Below are positions 16,954-26,101 of a stretch of 64,000 nt of DNA, in pieces (positions within the stretch are counted from its first letter, which is position 1; each line of letters starts with the position of its first letter). Made by a program: the position numbers and the translations under genes. The notes under the pieces were generated by a model. It was not told the DNA's origin. It did no database searches and saw only the letters and a program-made list of their open reading frames with translations. Source of the DNA: Lachnospiraceae bacterium (GTDB lineage: Bacteria; Bacillota; Clostridia; Lachnospirales; Lachnospiraceae); assembly GCA_017427685.1 (NCBI GenBank), contig JAFRSH010000036.1, positions 90,319 through 154,318 of the forward strand. The letters are read 5' to 3'.

Positions 16954-19347
16954 ATGGACTTTTGCGAACTGATGAATAACAGATTCGGTGAGCCTGCCAT
17001 TATTTTGTCAGTATCCGGTGATAAGATCGCGCCTGTTTGCGTGAACGACAGATTCCTGCCCGAGATCGGCATGAATCTTGATAAGAATGACTACATCTCC
17101 CGCGATTACCTCGAAGCGTTTACTCCTGACAGCCTTGATTCGTTTAAGAAAGCGATCAAAGCGGTCTGCACGGGCACCGAAGAGATCAGGCTCGAGACAT
17201 GGCGAAGGCTTGTTTCGAACTGCTGCGGTGAGGAAAATATCTGCGTGCGCAGTCGACTGATCAGCCTCGGCGATGAGAACGGCCTGCACTACATCTACGA
17301 AGGCGTACGCAACGTTACGCTCGAGCATTATCACCCCGCCGTCGAAGTGGACAGCAAGGATCTGTTCGCCAAGACCGCTGAGAACAACAACATCTACTAC
17401 TGGGAGTACACCGTGGCAACCCGTGAGATGCGCCCCTGTTTCAGGTGCATGCGTGACCTCGGACTTCCGGCAGTTGTTAAGAATTACCCCGAGCCGGCGA
17501 TCGATGCCGGGATCTTCCCGCTTGATTACGCCGACATGTACCGTGAGTGGCATCGCAGGATCGAGGAGGAGGGTCTCCCCGGATTTGAGGGCGTTATCCC
17601 GCTCACTGTAGCGAGGATCCCTTTCAGAGTAAAGCTCACAACCGAGTACGACGAGCAGGGCAAGCCCTACAAGATCCTCGGTTCTGCGACTATCATTCCC
17701 GAGACCGAGAAAAAGAAGAACGCGCTCGACGATTCCATCATTTCGACTTTGGCGCGCGAGTACAGCGGTATCTACCTCGTAGACCTCGAGAAGGACGAGA
17801 TGAGCGCCATCATCGAGGACGAGAGAGTCAAGGGCCTGCTTCCCGAGAAATGCCAGTATTCCGCCATGGTCAAGAGGATCCTTGCGAAGTATTCCGATCA
17901 GGCGGATGAGAACGTTTCGTTCTTTGCGGACAACAGCTTCCTCAGGAAGGAGTTCTTTAAGGACGGCGCCCGCAGAGAGATGAACTTCAAGATCAGCGAG
18001 TACGGCCCTTGGGCGAGACTCATGTGCCGTGCGGTCGAGACAGTCGGTGACGAAGTCTCCAAGATGCTCATCACCTACACGCTACTCGACGATCATCGTT
18101 CACAGAAGCTCGATGACGACAGGACGATCGCCCTCCAGAAGAAGGAGCTCGAGGAACGTCAGGGCAAGCTCATGGAGGCTGTGGACGAAGCGAATCGTGC
18201 GAACCGTGCGAAGTCTGACTTCCTTGCCAAGATGTCGCATGAGATCAGAACCCCTATGAACGCCATCATGGGCATGAACGAGATCATCATGAAGTCGGAC
18301 GTGAGCGACGAGATCCGCGGTTACGCCACTGACGCATATCGCGCCTCGGAGGGTCTCCTTTCGATAATCAACGAGATCCTCGATTTCTCAAGAATAGAGA
18401 GCGGAAGACTCGAGCTTTGCAACGAGAGGTTCGACCTCGGAGCCTTCCTCTTCAGAATGTATAACATGTTCGTCATGCGTGCCGAGGGCAAGGGACTTGC
18501 TCTTACGGTTGACGCGGCGCAGGATCTGCCCCGTTACGTGACGAGCGACGAGAACCGCCTGATGCAGGTTCTCAACAACCTTGTATCGAACGCGGTCAAG
18601 TACACCGACAGCGGTGTCGTTACTCTCAGGGTTTCCTCTAAGCCCGACGGCGAAACAGCCCGTTTCGTCACGTTTGAGGTTGAGGACACGGGCCGCGGTA
18701 TCAGAGAAGAAGACCTTTCGAAGCTGTTCCAGGCATTCGAGAGGATCGACGTTCAGAACAACCGCAACATCGAGGGTACGGGACTCGGACTTAACATCGC
18801 CTTCCGTATCGTCGAGAAGATGGACTCGAAGCTCGAGGTTGAGAGCGAGTTCGGCAAGGGCACACGCTTCTTCTTCACAGTTCGTTTCGAGTGCGATCCC
18901 TACGTGCGCATGGGCGACTTCCATTCGTGCAACGTGGTGGCAGCTCCCGAGAACGAGAAGCCGATGTTCGTTAACCCTGACAAGAGGATCCTGGTTGTCG
19001 ATGACAACATCGTCAACCTTAAGGTCATCAAGGCGCTCCTCAAGGATTCGCAGATGACCGTGATCGAGGTCACCTCGGGTGCTCAGGCGCTCCGTGCCGC
19101 TTCTACCCGGAAGTTTGACCTGATCTTCATGGATCACTACATGTCAGGGATGGACGGAGTCGAGACGCTCTTCAGGATCAGAGAGCAGGAGGACGGACCC
19201 AACCACGACACTCCCGTTATCGCCCTCACCGCGAACGCGATCAAGGGCGCCTACGAGAAGTACCGCGAGCTCGGCTTCGTGGACGTAGTGTTTAAACCCA
19301 CAACTCTGAGCGATCTCAACGAGATGCTCTGGAAATACTGCAGTTGA
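16954..19347 (+). CDS. Soluble hybrid histidine kinase with receiver domain
   Basis: This 797-residue protein has an N-terminal sensory part (about 1-390, PAS-like segments and no membrane helix), a coiled linker, a HisKA domain with H429 in SHEIRTPMN, an ATPase domain with N, G1 (DTGRGI) and G2 (GTGLGL) boxes at about 540-650, and a C-terminal receiver with phospho-acceptor D727 in FMDHYMSGMDG. The ATG at 16954 is chosen because TTAAGGAGG stands before it. Lacking an output domain, it probably feeds a phosphorelay. No partner regulator is adjacent and the signal is unknown. Confidence 0.9.
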   Translation: MDFCELMNNRFGEPAIILSVSGDKIAPVCVNDRFLPEIGMNLDKNDYISRDYLEAFTPDSLDSFKKAIKAVCTGTEEIRLETWRRLVSNCCGEENICVRSRLISLGDENGLHYIYEGVRNVTLEHYHPAVEVDSKDLFAKTAENNNIYYWEYTVATREMRPCFRCMRDLGLPAVVKNYPEPAIDAGIFPLDYADMYREWHRRIEEEGLPGFEGVIPLTVARIPFRVKLTTEYDEQGKPYKILGSATIIPETEKKKNALDDSIISTLAREYSGIYLVDLEKDEMSAIIEDERVKGLLPEKCQYSAMVKRILAKYSDQADENVSFFADNSFLRKEFFKDGARREMNFKISEYGPWARLMCRAVETVGDEVSKMLITYTLLDDHRSQKLDDDRTIALQKKELEERQGKLMEAVDEANRANRAKSDFLAKMSHEIRTPMNAIMGMNEIIMKSDVSDEIRGYATDAYRASEGLLSIINEILDFSRIESGRLELCNERFDLGAFLFRMYNMFVMRAEGKGLALTVDAAQDLPRYVTSDENRLMQVLNNLVSNAVKYTDSGVVTLRVSSKPDGETARFVTFEVEDTGRGIREEDLSKLFQAFERIDVQNNRNIEGTGLGLNIAFRIVEKMDSKLEVESEFGKGTRFFFTVRFECDPYVRMGDFHSCNVVAAPENEKPMFVNPDKRILVVDDNIVNLKVIKALLKDSQMTVIEVTSGAQALRAASTRKFDLIFMDHYMSGMDGVETLFRIREQEDGPNHDTPVIALTANAIKGAYEKYRELGFVDVVFKPTTLSDLNEMLWKYCS

Positions 19348-19372
19348 TTATTCACATAGATGTGTGTATAAT
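19344..19372 (+). promoter_or_regulatory. Promoter of the cobalamin operon
   Basis: TTGATT at 19344 and a perfect TATAAT at 19367 are 17 bases apart. It overlaps the kinase stop codon and would start a transcript near 19379 that includes the riboswitch. Confidence 0.8.
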
Positions 19373-19429
19373 GGCGGTGTTGAACAACAGAATATTGTCT
19401 GCTTCGACTCTTTTGTCTGCCGCTCCTTT

Positions 19430-19605
19430 AGGAAACGGTAAACGACGTCTCATAAGCGTCGCGCTCGGCATCAGGGGTGGAGCCGGTCTTCGGTTCCTGA
19501 GAGGAAATCTCGGTGAGAATCCGTCGCAACCATCATTACTGTGATCGGGCACAGGCCCGTAAGTCAGAATGCTTGACGGAGCAGACAGGTGCGGACATTT
19601 TGGAT
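19430..19605 (+). promoter_or_regulatory. Cobalamin riboswitch
   Basis: The leader carries the conserved parts of a B12 aptamer in order: GGTGGAGCCGGTC near 19475, CGGTGAGAATCCGTCGCAAC near 19511, ACTGTGATCGGGCACAGGCCC near 19538 split around the P6 stem, and AAGTCAGAATGC at 19561. These are the B12-box region and core junctions. Its place between a strong promoter and a terminator, ahead of an ECF transporter operon, fits control of corrinoid uptake: bound cobalamin should switch expression off. The exact ends are approximate. Confidence 0.93.
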
Positions 19606-19654
19606 ATGGGAGATGTCGCCTGATGAGCCTGCGATCTGTGGGCTTTTCTTGGTG

Positions 19655-19686
19655 ACCCTCTTGCCTCTGTGGCGGAGGGTTTTCCT
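19655..19686 (+). terminator. Riboswitch expression-platform terminator
   Basis: ACCCTC at 19655 pairs with GAGGGT at 19675, with GCC/GGC adding inner pairs, followed by TTTCC. This is the likely off-state terminator. Between it and the gene at 19868 I see only a simple leader with GAGGTACG as the ribosome binding site. Confidence 0.75.
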
Positions 19687-19867
19687 TTGCTGTGCACTGC
19701 GCAGCTTTCTCCGATCCTCCGGGATTTTCGTACCAAGTATAACGACTCCCTAATAACCGTTTAAATGCCGGACTGATCGTCTCATGACACGTGCCTTGGA
19801 TGGGTTGTTCCGCGACCGTTATACCATGATCGGTTCATAAAAATTTTTATAAAAGAGGTACGAAATC

Positions 19868-20689
19868 ATGAAGAAAACACTCACAATCCTTTTAACACTC
19901 ATCATGATCCTCGGCACCACATGTCTTGCAGCTTCCGCAGACGAGGGTGTTAAGGTTCGCGTTTCGATCGCAGACGGCAGCGGCAAGCTTGTTGTTGCTT
20001 ACAAGCAGATCGAAGTTACAGACACAGACGCTGACGGCGCACTCACCATCAGCGATGCTCTTTACGCAGCACATGAGAAGTTCTACGCTGACGGCGCAGA
20101 GGGCTACGGCACATTCATGAGCGACTACGGTCTGAGCCTTGGCAAGCTTTGGGGCGAAGAAAACGGCGGTTCTTACGGCTACTACGTGAACAACGCTTCC
20201 GCATGGAGCCTTGCAGATCCCGTTTCCGAGGGCGATCATGTTTATGCATTCGTATACACAGACCTCACATACTGGTCGGATACCTACAGCTGGTTTGAGA
20301 AGGCTTCCGTTAAGGCTGATGCCGGCGAGGAGATCACTCTCACACTCAAGAGCGCAGGCTACGATGCAGAATGGAACCCCGTAGAGGTTGCTGTGGAAGG
20401 CGCAGAGATCACTGTTGACGGCGAGGGCACAGGCATCTTCACCGACGAGAACGGTCAGGCAACGATCGTTATCGAGGACAGCGGCAAGGCTGTTATCAGC
20501 GCTGTTTCCGATACGATGACTCTTGTTCCCGCTGTTTGCGTTGCAAACATCAGCGGCGACGATGTTGTTACAGAACTTCCCAAGACAGGTGTTGCCGATA
20601 CATTCAGCTTCCTGTTCGCAGGTCTTGCACTTGTCGGTGCAGGCGCTGTACTCACCCTCATCGCAAAGAAGAAAGAGCAGATGGCGTAA
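19868..20689 (+). CDS. LPXTG cell-wall-anchored DUF4430 protein, probable corrinoid binder
   Basis: The 273-residue protein has a signal peptide (residues 1-25) and a C-terminal sorting signal: LPKTG at 237-241, a hydrophobic span and a KKKEQ tail, so sortase should fix it to the wall. Residues about 30-135 resemble DUF4430, the domain related to the beta domain of transcobalamin and intrinsic factor (SYGYYVNNASAWSLADPV then GDHVYAFVYTD). Residues about 145-230 look like an added beta-sandwich. It is the first gene behind the B12 riboswitch. Surface capture of corrinoid is inferred from domain and context. Confidence 0.85.
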   Translation: MKKTLTILLTLIMILGTTCLAASADEGVKVRVSIADGSGKLVVAYKQIEVTDTDADGALTISDALYAAHEKFYADGAEGYGTFMSDYGLSLGKLWGEENGGSYGYYVNNASAWSLADPVSEGDHVYAFVYTDLTYWSDTYSWFEKASVKADAGEEITLTLKSAGYDAEWNPVEVAVEGAEITVDGEGTGIFTDENGQATIVIEDSGKAVISAVSDTMTLVPAVCVANISGDDVVTELPKTGVADTFSFLFAGLALVGAGAVLTLIAKKKEQMA

Positions 20690-20717
20690 CTGATCCCGAT
20701 CTGCCCGGATAAGGTGT

Positions 20718-22595
20718 ATGAAACGTAAAAGCATTTTTATGATGATAGCCTGTCTGTTAATGACAGCGCTGTTCGGAACAAATACAGTGAAAGCCGATAC
20801 CGTTGATGACGTTTGGAGCGTCATCGACGGTATTGCCATGTTTAAAATGAGCGAGTGCGGCGCGGGGAGTATGCAGGAATGGGCCGACGGCGCGCTCTGT
20901 GAGGGTGCGGGAACAGACGCTGACGCTTATGCCTTCGCCCTTTACAAGCTCGGCAAAGCCGACGTTACCGCGTACAAAGAAGCACTTAGAAAATACCTCG
21001 ACGAGAACACCGTCCGCTCGGCAACAACCAGGCTCAAGTACGCGCTGTGTCTGCTCATGGGAGAAGAGGTGAATCGGCCGTGTAAGGATCCTTATATTAC
21101 CGCTACACTGGAAGACAGTGTAGGCAAACAGGGGATCATGAGTCTTGTTTACGGATTGCACCTTTCAAATTGTTGGTGTAACGCACCGGAGTACCCGCCA
21201 TTCAAGCTGGTTGATGAACTTATGTCCCTTCGTCATGAGGACGGAGGATGGTCCGTGATGGGACAGTACAGCGATGTAGATGTAACAGCAATGGTGTTAC
21301 AGTCTTTTGCTTACCTCAGAAAAACGTTGTATAACGTCGTGTACGGTTGGGTGCAAGTATACGAGGGCGAAGCTCTCGAAGAGCATCGGAAACTTTATGA
21401 GAAGATAGAAGACGGCGTCAGGACGGGCCTCGCCTTTCTTTCAGGCAAACAGAACGAGACGGGTGATTTCGCAGGCTTCGGAAGTGACAATGCGGAAAGC
21501 ACCGCACAGGTACTTATAGCGCTTTCGTCACTCGGAATTGACGGTGCGAGCGACCCTGATTTTGTTAAGAATGGCAATTCCGTCGTCGACGGGATAATGC
21601 GCTACCGACTCCCCGACGGCTCCTTTGCACACGTGCTTGGCGGTGACTCTAACCCAACAGCCACCTCACAGGTATTCACCGCGATGGCATCCTATATCTG
21701 CTATCAAGAGGGAAATATTTACTACCGTATTTATGCATCCGAAGAACTCCCCGAGGAGTCATCCGATGCGGGAAGCTTGAAAATAGAGTTTCATTTTCAG
21801 GAGAGCAGAGAAGAATCTGAAGTGGGGAGTAAGGACAGCCTGAACTCTGAAGCTGTTGATATCGCAGGAAGTGCAGATTCACAGGCGGAACCGGCGCCGG
21901 ATTCTGATAATAAAACAGTCGCAGAAGATGATTCAGGGAATGATTTAATCACTGTTAACCCGGTTGATGATAGGGAAACATCCCCTATAAAAGGGATTCT
22001 GTACATAGGAATCCTCGGGATTGCAATCCTGGCTTCGGTGCTCCTCGTGATCTTTAAGAAGCGGAACCCCAAGAACTTCATCTTCGTTTTGATCGTCGCG
22101 GGACTTGCTGCGACGGCGGTGTTCTTCTCGGATTTTGCGACCGGGACAGATTACTACAGATCCGAGACTCTCGAAGGCGAGGTCGCCGGAGAAGTCACAT
22201 TTACGATCAGATGCGACACCATAGCAGGCCTCGGCGACAGTGAATTCATCCCTGAGGATGGGTGTATCCTCAAAGAGACCACATATGCGTTCGCACAGGA
22301 CGAAACCGTGTACGACATCCTGGTGAGAGCGGTCAAGGACAACAAGCTCCACATGGAGAAGAAAAAGACGGGCAGCGGTCCGCGCGACTACTATATCTGC
22401 GGCATCGCCAACATCTACGAGTACGACTGGGGTGAGCTTTCGGGCTGGATGTACTACGTGAACGGAGAGTCGCCTTCGGTGGGCTGCGGCGAGTACCGCG
22501 TGAAGGACGGAGACTGCATTGAGTGGCTCTACACCCGTGAGATCGGACGCGACCTGAAGGGAACCATGGACATGCTTACGGGTGAGTATAAGTGA
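20718..22595 (+). CDS. Intrinsic-factor-like membrane protein: alpha/alpha-barrel plus DUF4430
   Basis: The 625-residue protein has a signal peptide (1-26) and an extracellular domain to about 345 with prenyltransferase/terpene-cyclase-type repeats: HEDGGWSVMGQY near 172, NETGDFAGFGSDNAESTAQ near 245 and LPDGSFAHVLGGDSNPTATS near 296. An acidic linker (about 350-418), two adjacent membrane helices (about 425-447 and 452-475) and a DUF4430 domain (about 480-625, GWMYYVNGE and YRVKDGDCIEWLYT) follow. Barrel plus this beta domain is the layout of intrinsic factor and transcobalamin. Behind a B12 riboswitch and before ecfT, it probably binds corrinoid for the transporter. Confidence 0.85.
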   Translation: MKRKSIFMMIACLLMTALFGTNTVKADTVDDVWSVIDGIAMFKMSECGAGSMQEWADGALCEGAGTDADAYAFALYKLGKADVTAYKEALRKYLDENTVRSATTRLKYALCLLMGEEVNRPCKDPYITATLEDSVGKQGIMSLVYGLHLSNCWCNAPEYPPFKLVDELMSLRHEDGGWSVMGQYSDVDVTAMVLQSFAYLRKTLYNVVYGWVQVYEGEALEEHRKLYEKIEDGVRTGLAFLSGKQNETGDFAGFGSDNAESTAQVLIALSSLGIDGASDPDFVKNGNSVVDGIMRYRLPDGSFAHVLGGDSNPTATSQVFTAMASYICYQEGNIYYRIYASEELPEESSDAGSLKIEFHFQESREESEVGSKDSLNSEAVDIAGSADSQAEPAPDSDNKTVAEDDSGNDLITVNPVDDRETSPIKGILYIGILGIAILASVLLVIFKKRNPKNFIFVLIVAGLAATAVFFSDFATGTDYYRSETLEGEVAGEVTFTIRCDTIAGLGDSEFIPEDGCILKETTYAFAQDETVYDILVRAVKDNKLHMEKKKTGSGPRDYYICGIANIYEYDWGELSGWMYYVNGESPSVGCGEYRVKDGDCIEWLYTREIGRDLKGTMDMLTGEYK

Positions 22596-22613
22596 AAGAA
22601 AGGAGGAAAGCAG

Positions 22614-23516
22614 ATGAAACCGCTTGAGAAATATAACCCGGCCGTTATTTTTCTGTATTTCCTCCTGCTCGCAAGTCTCGCCATGTTTGCGGCGAACCCT
22701 GTCATGATCGCCATCTCGGTACTCACAATGAATGCGGCGGCCGTGGCGTACTCCCGCGAGGGGCTTGCGCGCTCGTACGTGTTCTACGCGATCATCTTCG
22801 TGCTCACATCGCTCGCTAACCCCGTCTTCAGCCACAACGGCGTAACCGTGCTCCTCGTGGTCAACGACAACCCGATCACGCTTGAGGCGGTGCTGTACGG
22901 AGTGATGACCGGCTTCATGATCCTCTCGGTACTCCTCCTTTTCAGAGTTTTCTCAACGCTTATGACCTCTGACCGGCTTCTCTATATCTTCGGTCGGGCT
23001 TTCCCGAAGCTCGGACTGTTGCTTGCGATGACGCTGCGGTTCGTGCCGCTCTTCGGGCGCCAGCGCAGAAAGATCGAGAACACGCAGAGAACTCTGGGAC
23101 TTTATAAAGACGAGAATGCGATCGACACGATCAAAGGCAAGCTCTCCGTACTGTCGGCGATGACGACGTGGGGGCTCGAAAACGGGATCGTAACGGCAGA
23201 CAGCATGAGCGCGCGCGGATACGGGATCAAAAGGAGCCGCACAAGCTTTTCGATGTTCAGATTTGAGAGATCTGATCTTGGGCTGTTGCTCATCGTTATC
23301 GCGAGCTGTACTTTCATCTTCTTCGGGATCGCGACAGACAAACTGAAGACTGACTTCTACCCGCGCATGCAGCTGCCGCCTTTTTCGCCTTATGCGACTG
23401 TCTGCTACATATTATATACGGGGCTTGCAATCTTCCCTCTTGTTGCAAAGGTCGCGGAAACACTTAGGTGGAAGTGGATATCCGGTAAGGCATATGATGA
23501 CAAGATAAAACGTTGA
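22614..23516 (+). CDS. ecfT: ECF transporter T component
   Basis: The 300-residue membrane protein couples the ATPases to the S component in an energy-coupling-factor importer. It has several hydrophobic segments and the coupling motif SMSARGYGIKRSRTSF near residue 197, the Ala-Arg-Gly signature of T components. GAAAGGAGG precedes the ATG, and the gene lies 18 bases after the intrinsic-factor-like gene. Having its own T and A genes beside an S gene suggests a dedicated (group I) transporter instead of a shared module. Confidence 0.9.
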   Translation: MKPLEKYNPAVIFLYFLLLASLAMFAANPVMIAISVLTMNAAAVAYSREGLARSYVFYAIIFVLTSLANPVFSHNGVTVLLVVNDNPITLEAVLYGVMTGFMILSVLLLFRVFSTLMTSDRLLYIFGRAFPKLGLLLAMTLRFVPLFGRQRRKIENTQRTLGLYKDENAIDTIKGKLSVLSAMTTWGLENGIVTADSMSARGYGIKRSRTSFSMFRFERSDLGLLLIVIASCTFIFFGIATDKLKTDFYPRMQLPPFSPYATVCYILYTGLAIFPLVAKVAETLRWKWISGKAYDDKIKR

Positions 23517-23617
23517 AGTTGGAAACATGAACATAAAGATAAGGTACTGAACAAGGGATCGTCCGGGATAATGTGTCGGAATGAGAGTGACACAAAGAAA
23601 ATGGCAAGGTATTGAAC

Positions 23618-25318
23618 ATGGAATTGCTTAGAGTTGAGAATTTGAACTTCGCGTACTCAGACGGTAAGCAGGCGCTTGAAAACATCAGCTTCTCTCTTGA
23701 GGAAGGTGAGATGCTGTGTGTGTGCGGCCCGACCGGAAGCGGCAAGTCTACGCTTCTGAGGCTCCTCAAAAGGGAGCTTTCTCCGCGTGGCACGAAGAAC
23801 GGTGTGATATATCTGAACGGGCGTAAACAGGATTCTCTCAGCGAGTTTGAGGCTGCTACCGAAGTAGGCTTCGTTATGCAGCGCCCCGACATGCAGATAG
23901 TGACCGACAAGGTCTGGCACGAGCTGGCATTCGGACTTGAAAATATCGGCGTTAAGCAGGACGAGATCAGGCGGCGCGTCTGCGAGATCGCGGGGTACTT
24001 TGGGATGGAGTCATGGTTTGACAGAAGCACAGATTCGCTCTCGGGGGGACAGAAGCAGCTCCTTAATCTCGCTTCCGTAATGGTTATGCAACCCTCTTTG
24101 CTCATACTCGACGAACCCGTTTCGCAGCTCGATCCGATCGCCGCGTCAGATTTACTGGCCACAGTTAAAAAGCTCTGTCGTGAGTTCGGCATCACGGTCA
24201 TCGCCGCGGAACAGCGTCTTGAGGAGCTCATACCCGCTTCCGACAAGCTTCTTGCCCTTAAGGACGGCAGGATCGTGACCTTCGGGGAGACGCGGGAATG
24301 CGTCAAAGCCCTCATGTCTGACGAACATTTCGCAGTTTCCATGCCCGCATCCGCAAAACTGTACAGGAAGCTCATGGGTGTTGCTTTTGAAAGAAAAGAA
24401 GCGCTTTCATCACATAAGCGTTCAGGCTCGGAGTCTGGCAATCCTGAAATCCCTCTGAGTGTGGGAGAGGGACGCAGATTTCTCAAGAATATGATTTCAG
24501 AGATAAAAAGCCACGATAGCGGATTACCGGAAGATAAAGAGGGACCCGGTACTTCGTTGAAGAGTTTGGCGAGGAATCAGATGTGGGTAAACCTCGCATC
24601 TAAAGAGGAAAAATCCGGTACAGAAAACGTTGAGGGTAATGATGCCCTGAAAAAAGGAAGACCGGAAAAAGAGAAAAATGATTTTGCTCTGGAATTCAGG
24701 GAGGTGTATCTCAAGTACGAGAGAGCAGGGCGTGATATCCTTCAGGCCTTGAGTTTTAAGGTCAGGAAAGGTGAGATCTTCTGTATGCTCGGCGGTAACG
24801 GAGCGGGCAAGTCGACTGCGGTAAGCGCCGCGGCGGGACTTGTGAAGCCCTACACCGGCAAGATCAAGGTCTTCGGGAAGAACATCGGCGATTACAGAGG
24901 TCAGGAACTGTACCGCGAGTGTGTGGCGCTTCTCCCGCAGGATGTTCAGACAGTGTTTTTGACGGACGATATTAACGGCCGCCATCCCTACGACCTCTCG
25001 GGAGGAGAACAACAGCTTGCAGCCCTCGACATCGTGCTCGCTACCAAACCCCGGTTGTTGCTCCTCGATGAGCCAACCAAGGGACTTGACGCAGTACTGA
25101 CCGCAGAGCTTGTAAATAGGCTCAGAGCCCTCGCGCAGGAAGGCGTGACGATAGTCATCGTATCTCACGATGTGGAGTTCGCTGCAGATGTGGCAGACCG
25201 ATGCGCGCTCCTTTTCAACGGTGAGGTAGTCTCGGTGAGCGATTCGCGAGATTTCTTCGCAGGGAACTATTTCTATACTACCGCTCTGAGTAGGATTACA
25301 AGAGGAATCGTGAAGTGA
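23618..25318 (+). CDS. Fused ECF transporter ATPase (EcfA-EcfA')
   Basis: Both ATPases of the ECF module are joined in one 566-residue protein. The first has Walker A GPTGSGKST near 37, LSGGQKQ and LLILDEPVSQLD; the second has GGNGAGKST near 392, LSGGEQQ and LLLLDEPTKGLD. A charged, low-complexity linker fills about 265-360. Fusion enforces the heterodimer found in ECF importers. The ATG at 23618 is taken as the start; the ribosome site AAGGT is modest, so a TTG two codons earlier remains possible. Confidence 0.9.
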   Translation: MELLRVENLNFAYSDGKQALENISFSLEEGEMLCVCGPTGSGKSTLLRLLKRELSPRGTKNGVIYLNGRKQDSLSEFEAATEVGFVMQRPDMQIVTDKVWHELAFGLENIGVKQDEIRRRVCEIAGYFGMESWFDRSTDSLSGGQKQLLNLASVMVMQPSLLILDEPVSQLDPIAASDLLATVKKLCREFGITVIAAEQRLEELIPASDKLLALKDGRIVTFGETRECVKALMSDEHFAVSMPASAKLYRKLMGVAFERKEALSSHKRSGSESGNPEIPLSVGEGRRFLKNMISEIKSHDSGLPEDKEGPGTSLKSLARNQMWVNLASKEEKSGTENVEGNDALKKGRPEKEKNDFALEFREVYLKYERAGRDILQALSFKVRKGEIFCMLGGNGAGKSTAVSAAAGLVKPYTGKIKVFGKNIGDYRGQELYRECVALLPQDVQTVFLTDDINGRHPYDLSGGEQQLAALDIVLATKPRLLLLDEPTKGLDAVLTAELVNRLRALAQEGVTIVIVSHDVEFAADVADRCALLFNGEVVSVSDSRDFFAGNYFYTTALSRITRGIVK

Positions 25319-25382
25319 TGACCCCCGTCCCCTAGCGGGACCGGTGACGTGTAAGAAAACACCTCAGAAAGGAGAATCGAAC

Positions 25383-26069
25383 ATGCTAGTTATCCGCAAC
25401 CGCTCCCTGCGGCGCCTTCTGCGCGTCCTGATCCCGTTTGTGGCGGTGCCCGCCGCGGTCCTTGTCGGCGCCTACGTGTTCAAAGACAAAGTCTACGCCT
25501 ATATCTCCCTCATCATCACCATCCTTGCGATCGTCCTTTTTATCAGTGGCTTCGAAAAGCGCGAAACCGGCTCCAGGCGAATGGTCATCGTCGTTGTGAT
25601 GACCGTACTTTCGGTGATAGGACGCTTCGTGCCGGTTATCAAGCCTGTTGCGACCATCACCGTGATCAGCGGCGTTTATCTCGGAGGCGAAGCGGGCTTT
25701 CTGGTTGGAGCCATGACCGCCGTCATCTCGAACTTTTTCTGGGGCCAGGGACCCTGGACTCCTTTCCAGATGTTTTCCTGGGGACTGATTGGTCTCTTTT
25801 CTGGTCTTCTTGCGGGCAGACTCAAGACCTCGAAGATACTCCTGTACGCTTACGGAGCACTCGCCGGGTTCCTCTTCTCCATGATCATGGATGTCTGGAC
25901 AGTCCTCTGGATGGAAGAGGGCTTCTCCTGGGAACCCTACTTCGCAGCCATCACGACCGCATTACCCATGACGCTACTGTACGCTGTATCAAACATTTTG
26001 TTTCTTATATCACTGTTTGATCCTATAGGAAAAAAACTAGAGAGAATAAAAAGGGTTTACGGAATCTAA
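25383..26069 (+). CDS. ECF transporter S component, probable cobalamin/corrinoid type
   Basis: This 228-residue protein has six hydrophobic segments and the S-component layout, including GVYLGGEAGFLVGAMTA and FFWGQGPWTPFQMFSWGLIG near the third to fourth helices. S components bind the vitamin in the membrane. Position at the end of a B12-riboswitch operon predicts cobalamin or a corrinoid precursor as the substrate; it may be related to CbrT, but I cannot confirm that. AGAAAGGAG stands before the ATG at 25383, which rules out an earlier GTG. Confidence 0.85.
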   Translation: MLVIRNRSLRRLLRVLIPFVAVPAAVLVGAYVFKDKVYAYISLIITILAIVLFISGFEKRETGSRRMVIVVVMTVLSVIGRFVPVIKPVATITVISGVYLGGEAGFLVGAMTAVISNFFWGQGPWTPFQMFSWGLIGLFSGLLAGRLKTSKILLYAYGALAGFLFSMIMDVWTVLWMEEGFSWEPYFAAITTALPMTLLYAVSNILFLISLFDPIGKKLERIKRVYGI

Positions 26070-26101
26070 ATCCTTTCATCCCCCCTAAAAATATTTACAC
26101 A

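Noticed and set aside
19344..19544. Short open frame across the riboswitch
   Set aside because: It overlaps the promoter and aptamer and has no ribosome site.
25344..25382. GTG start for the ECF S component
   Set aside because: AGAAAGGAG lies directly before the ATG at 25383, and the extra residues would be charged and unlike the family.
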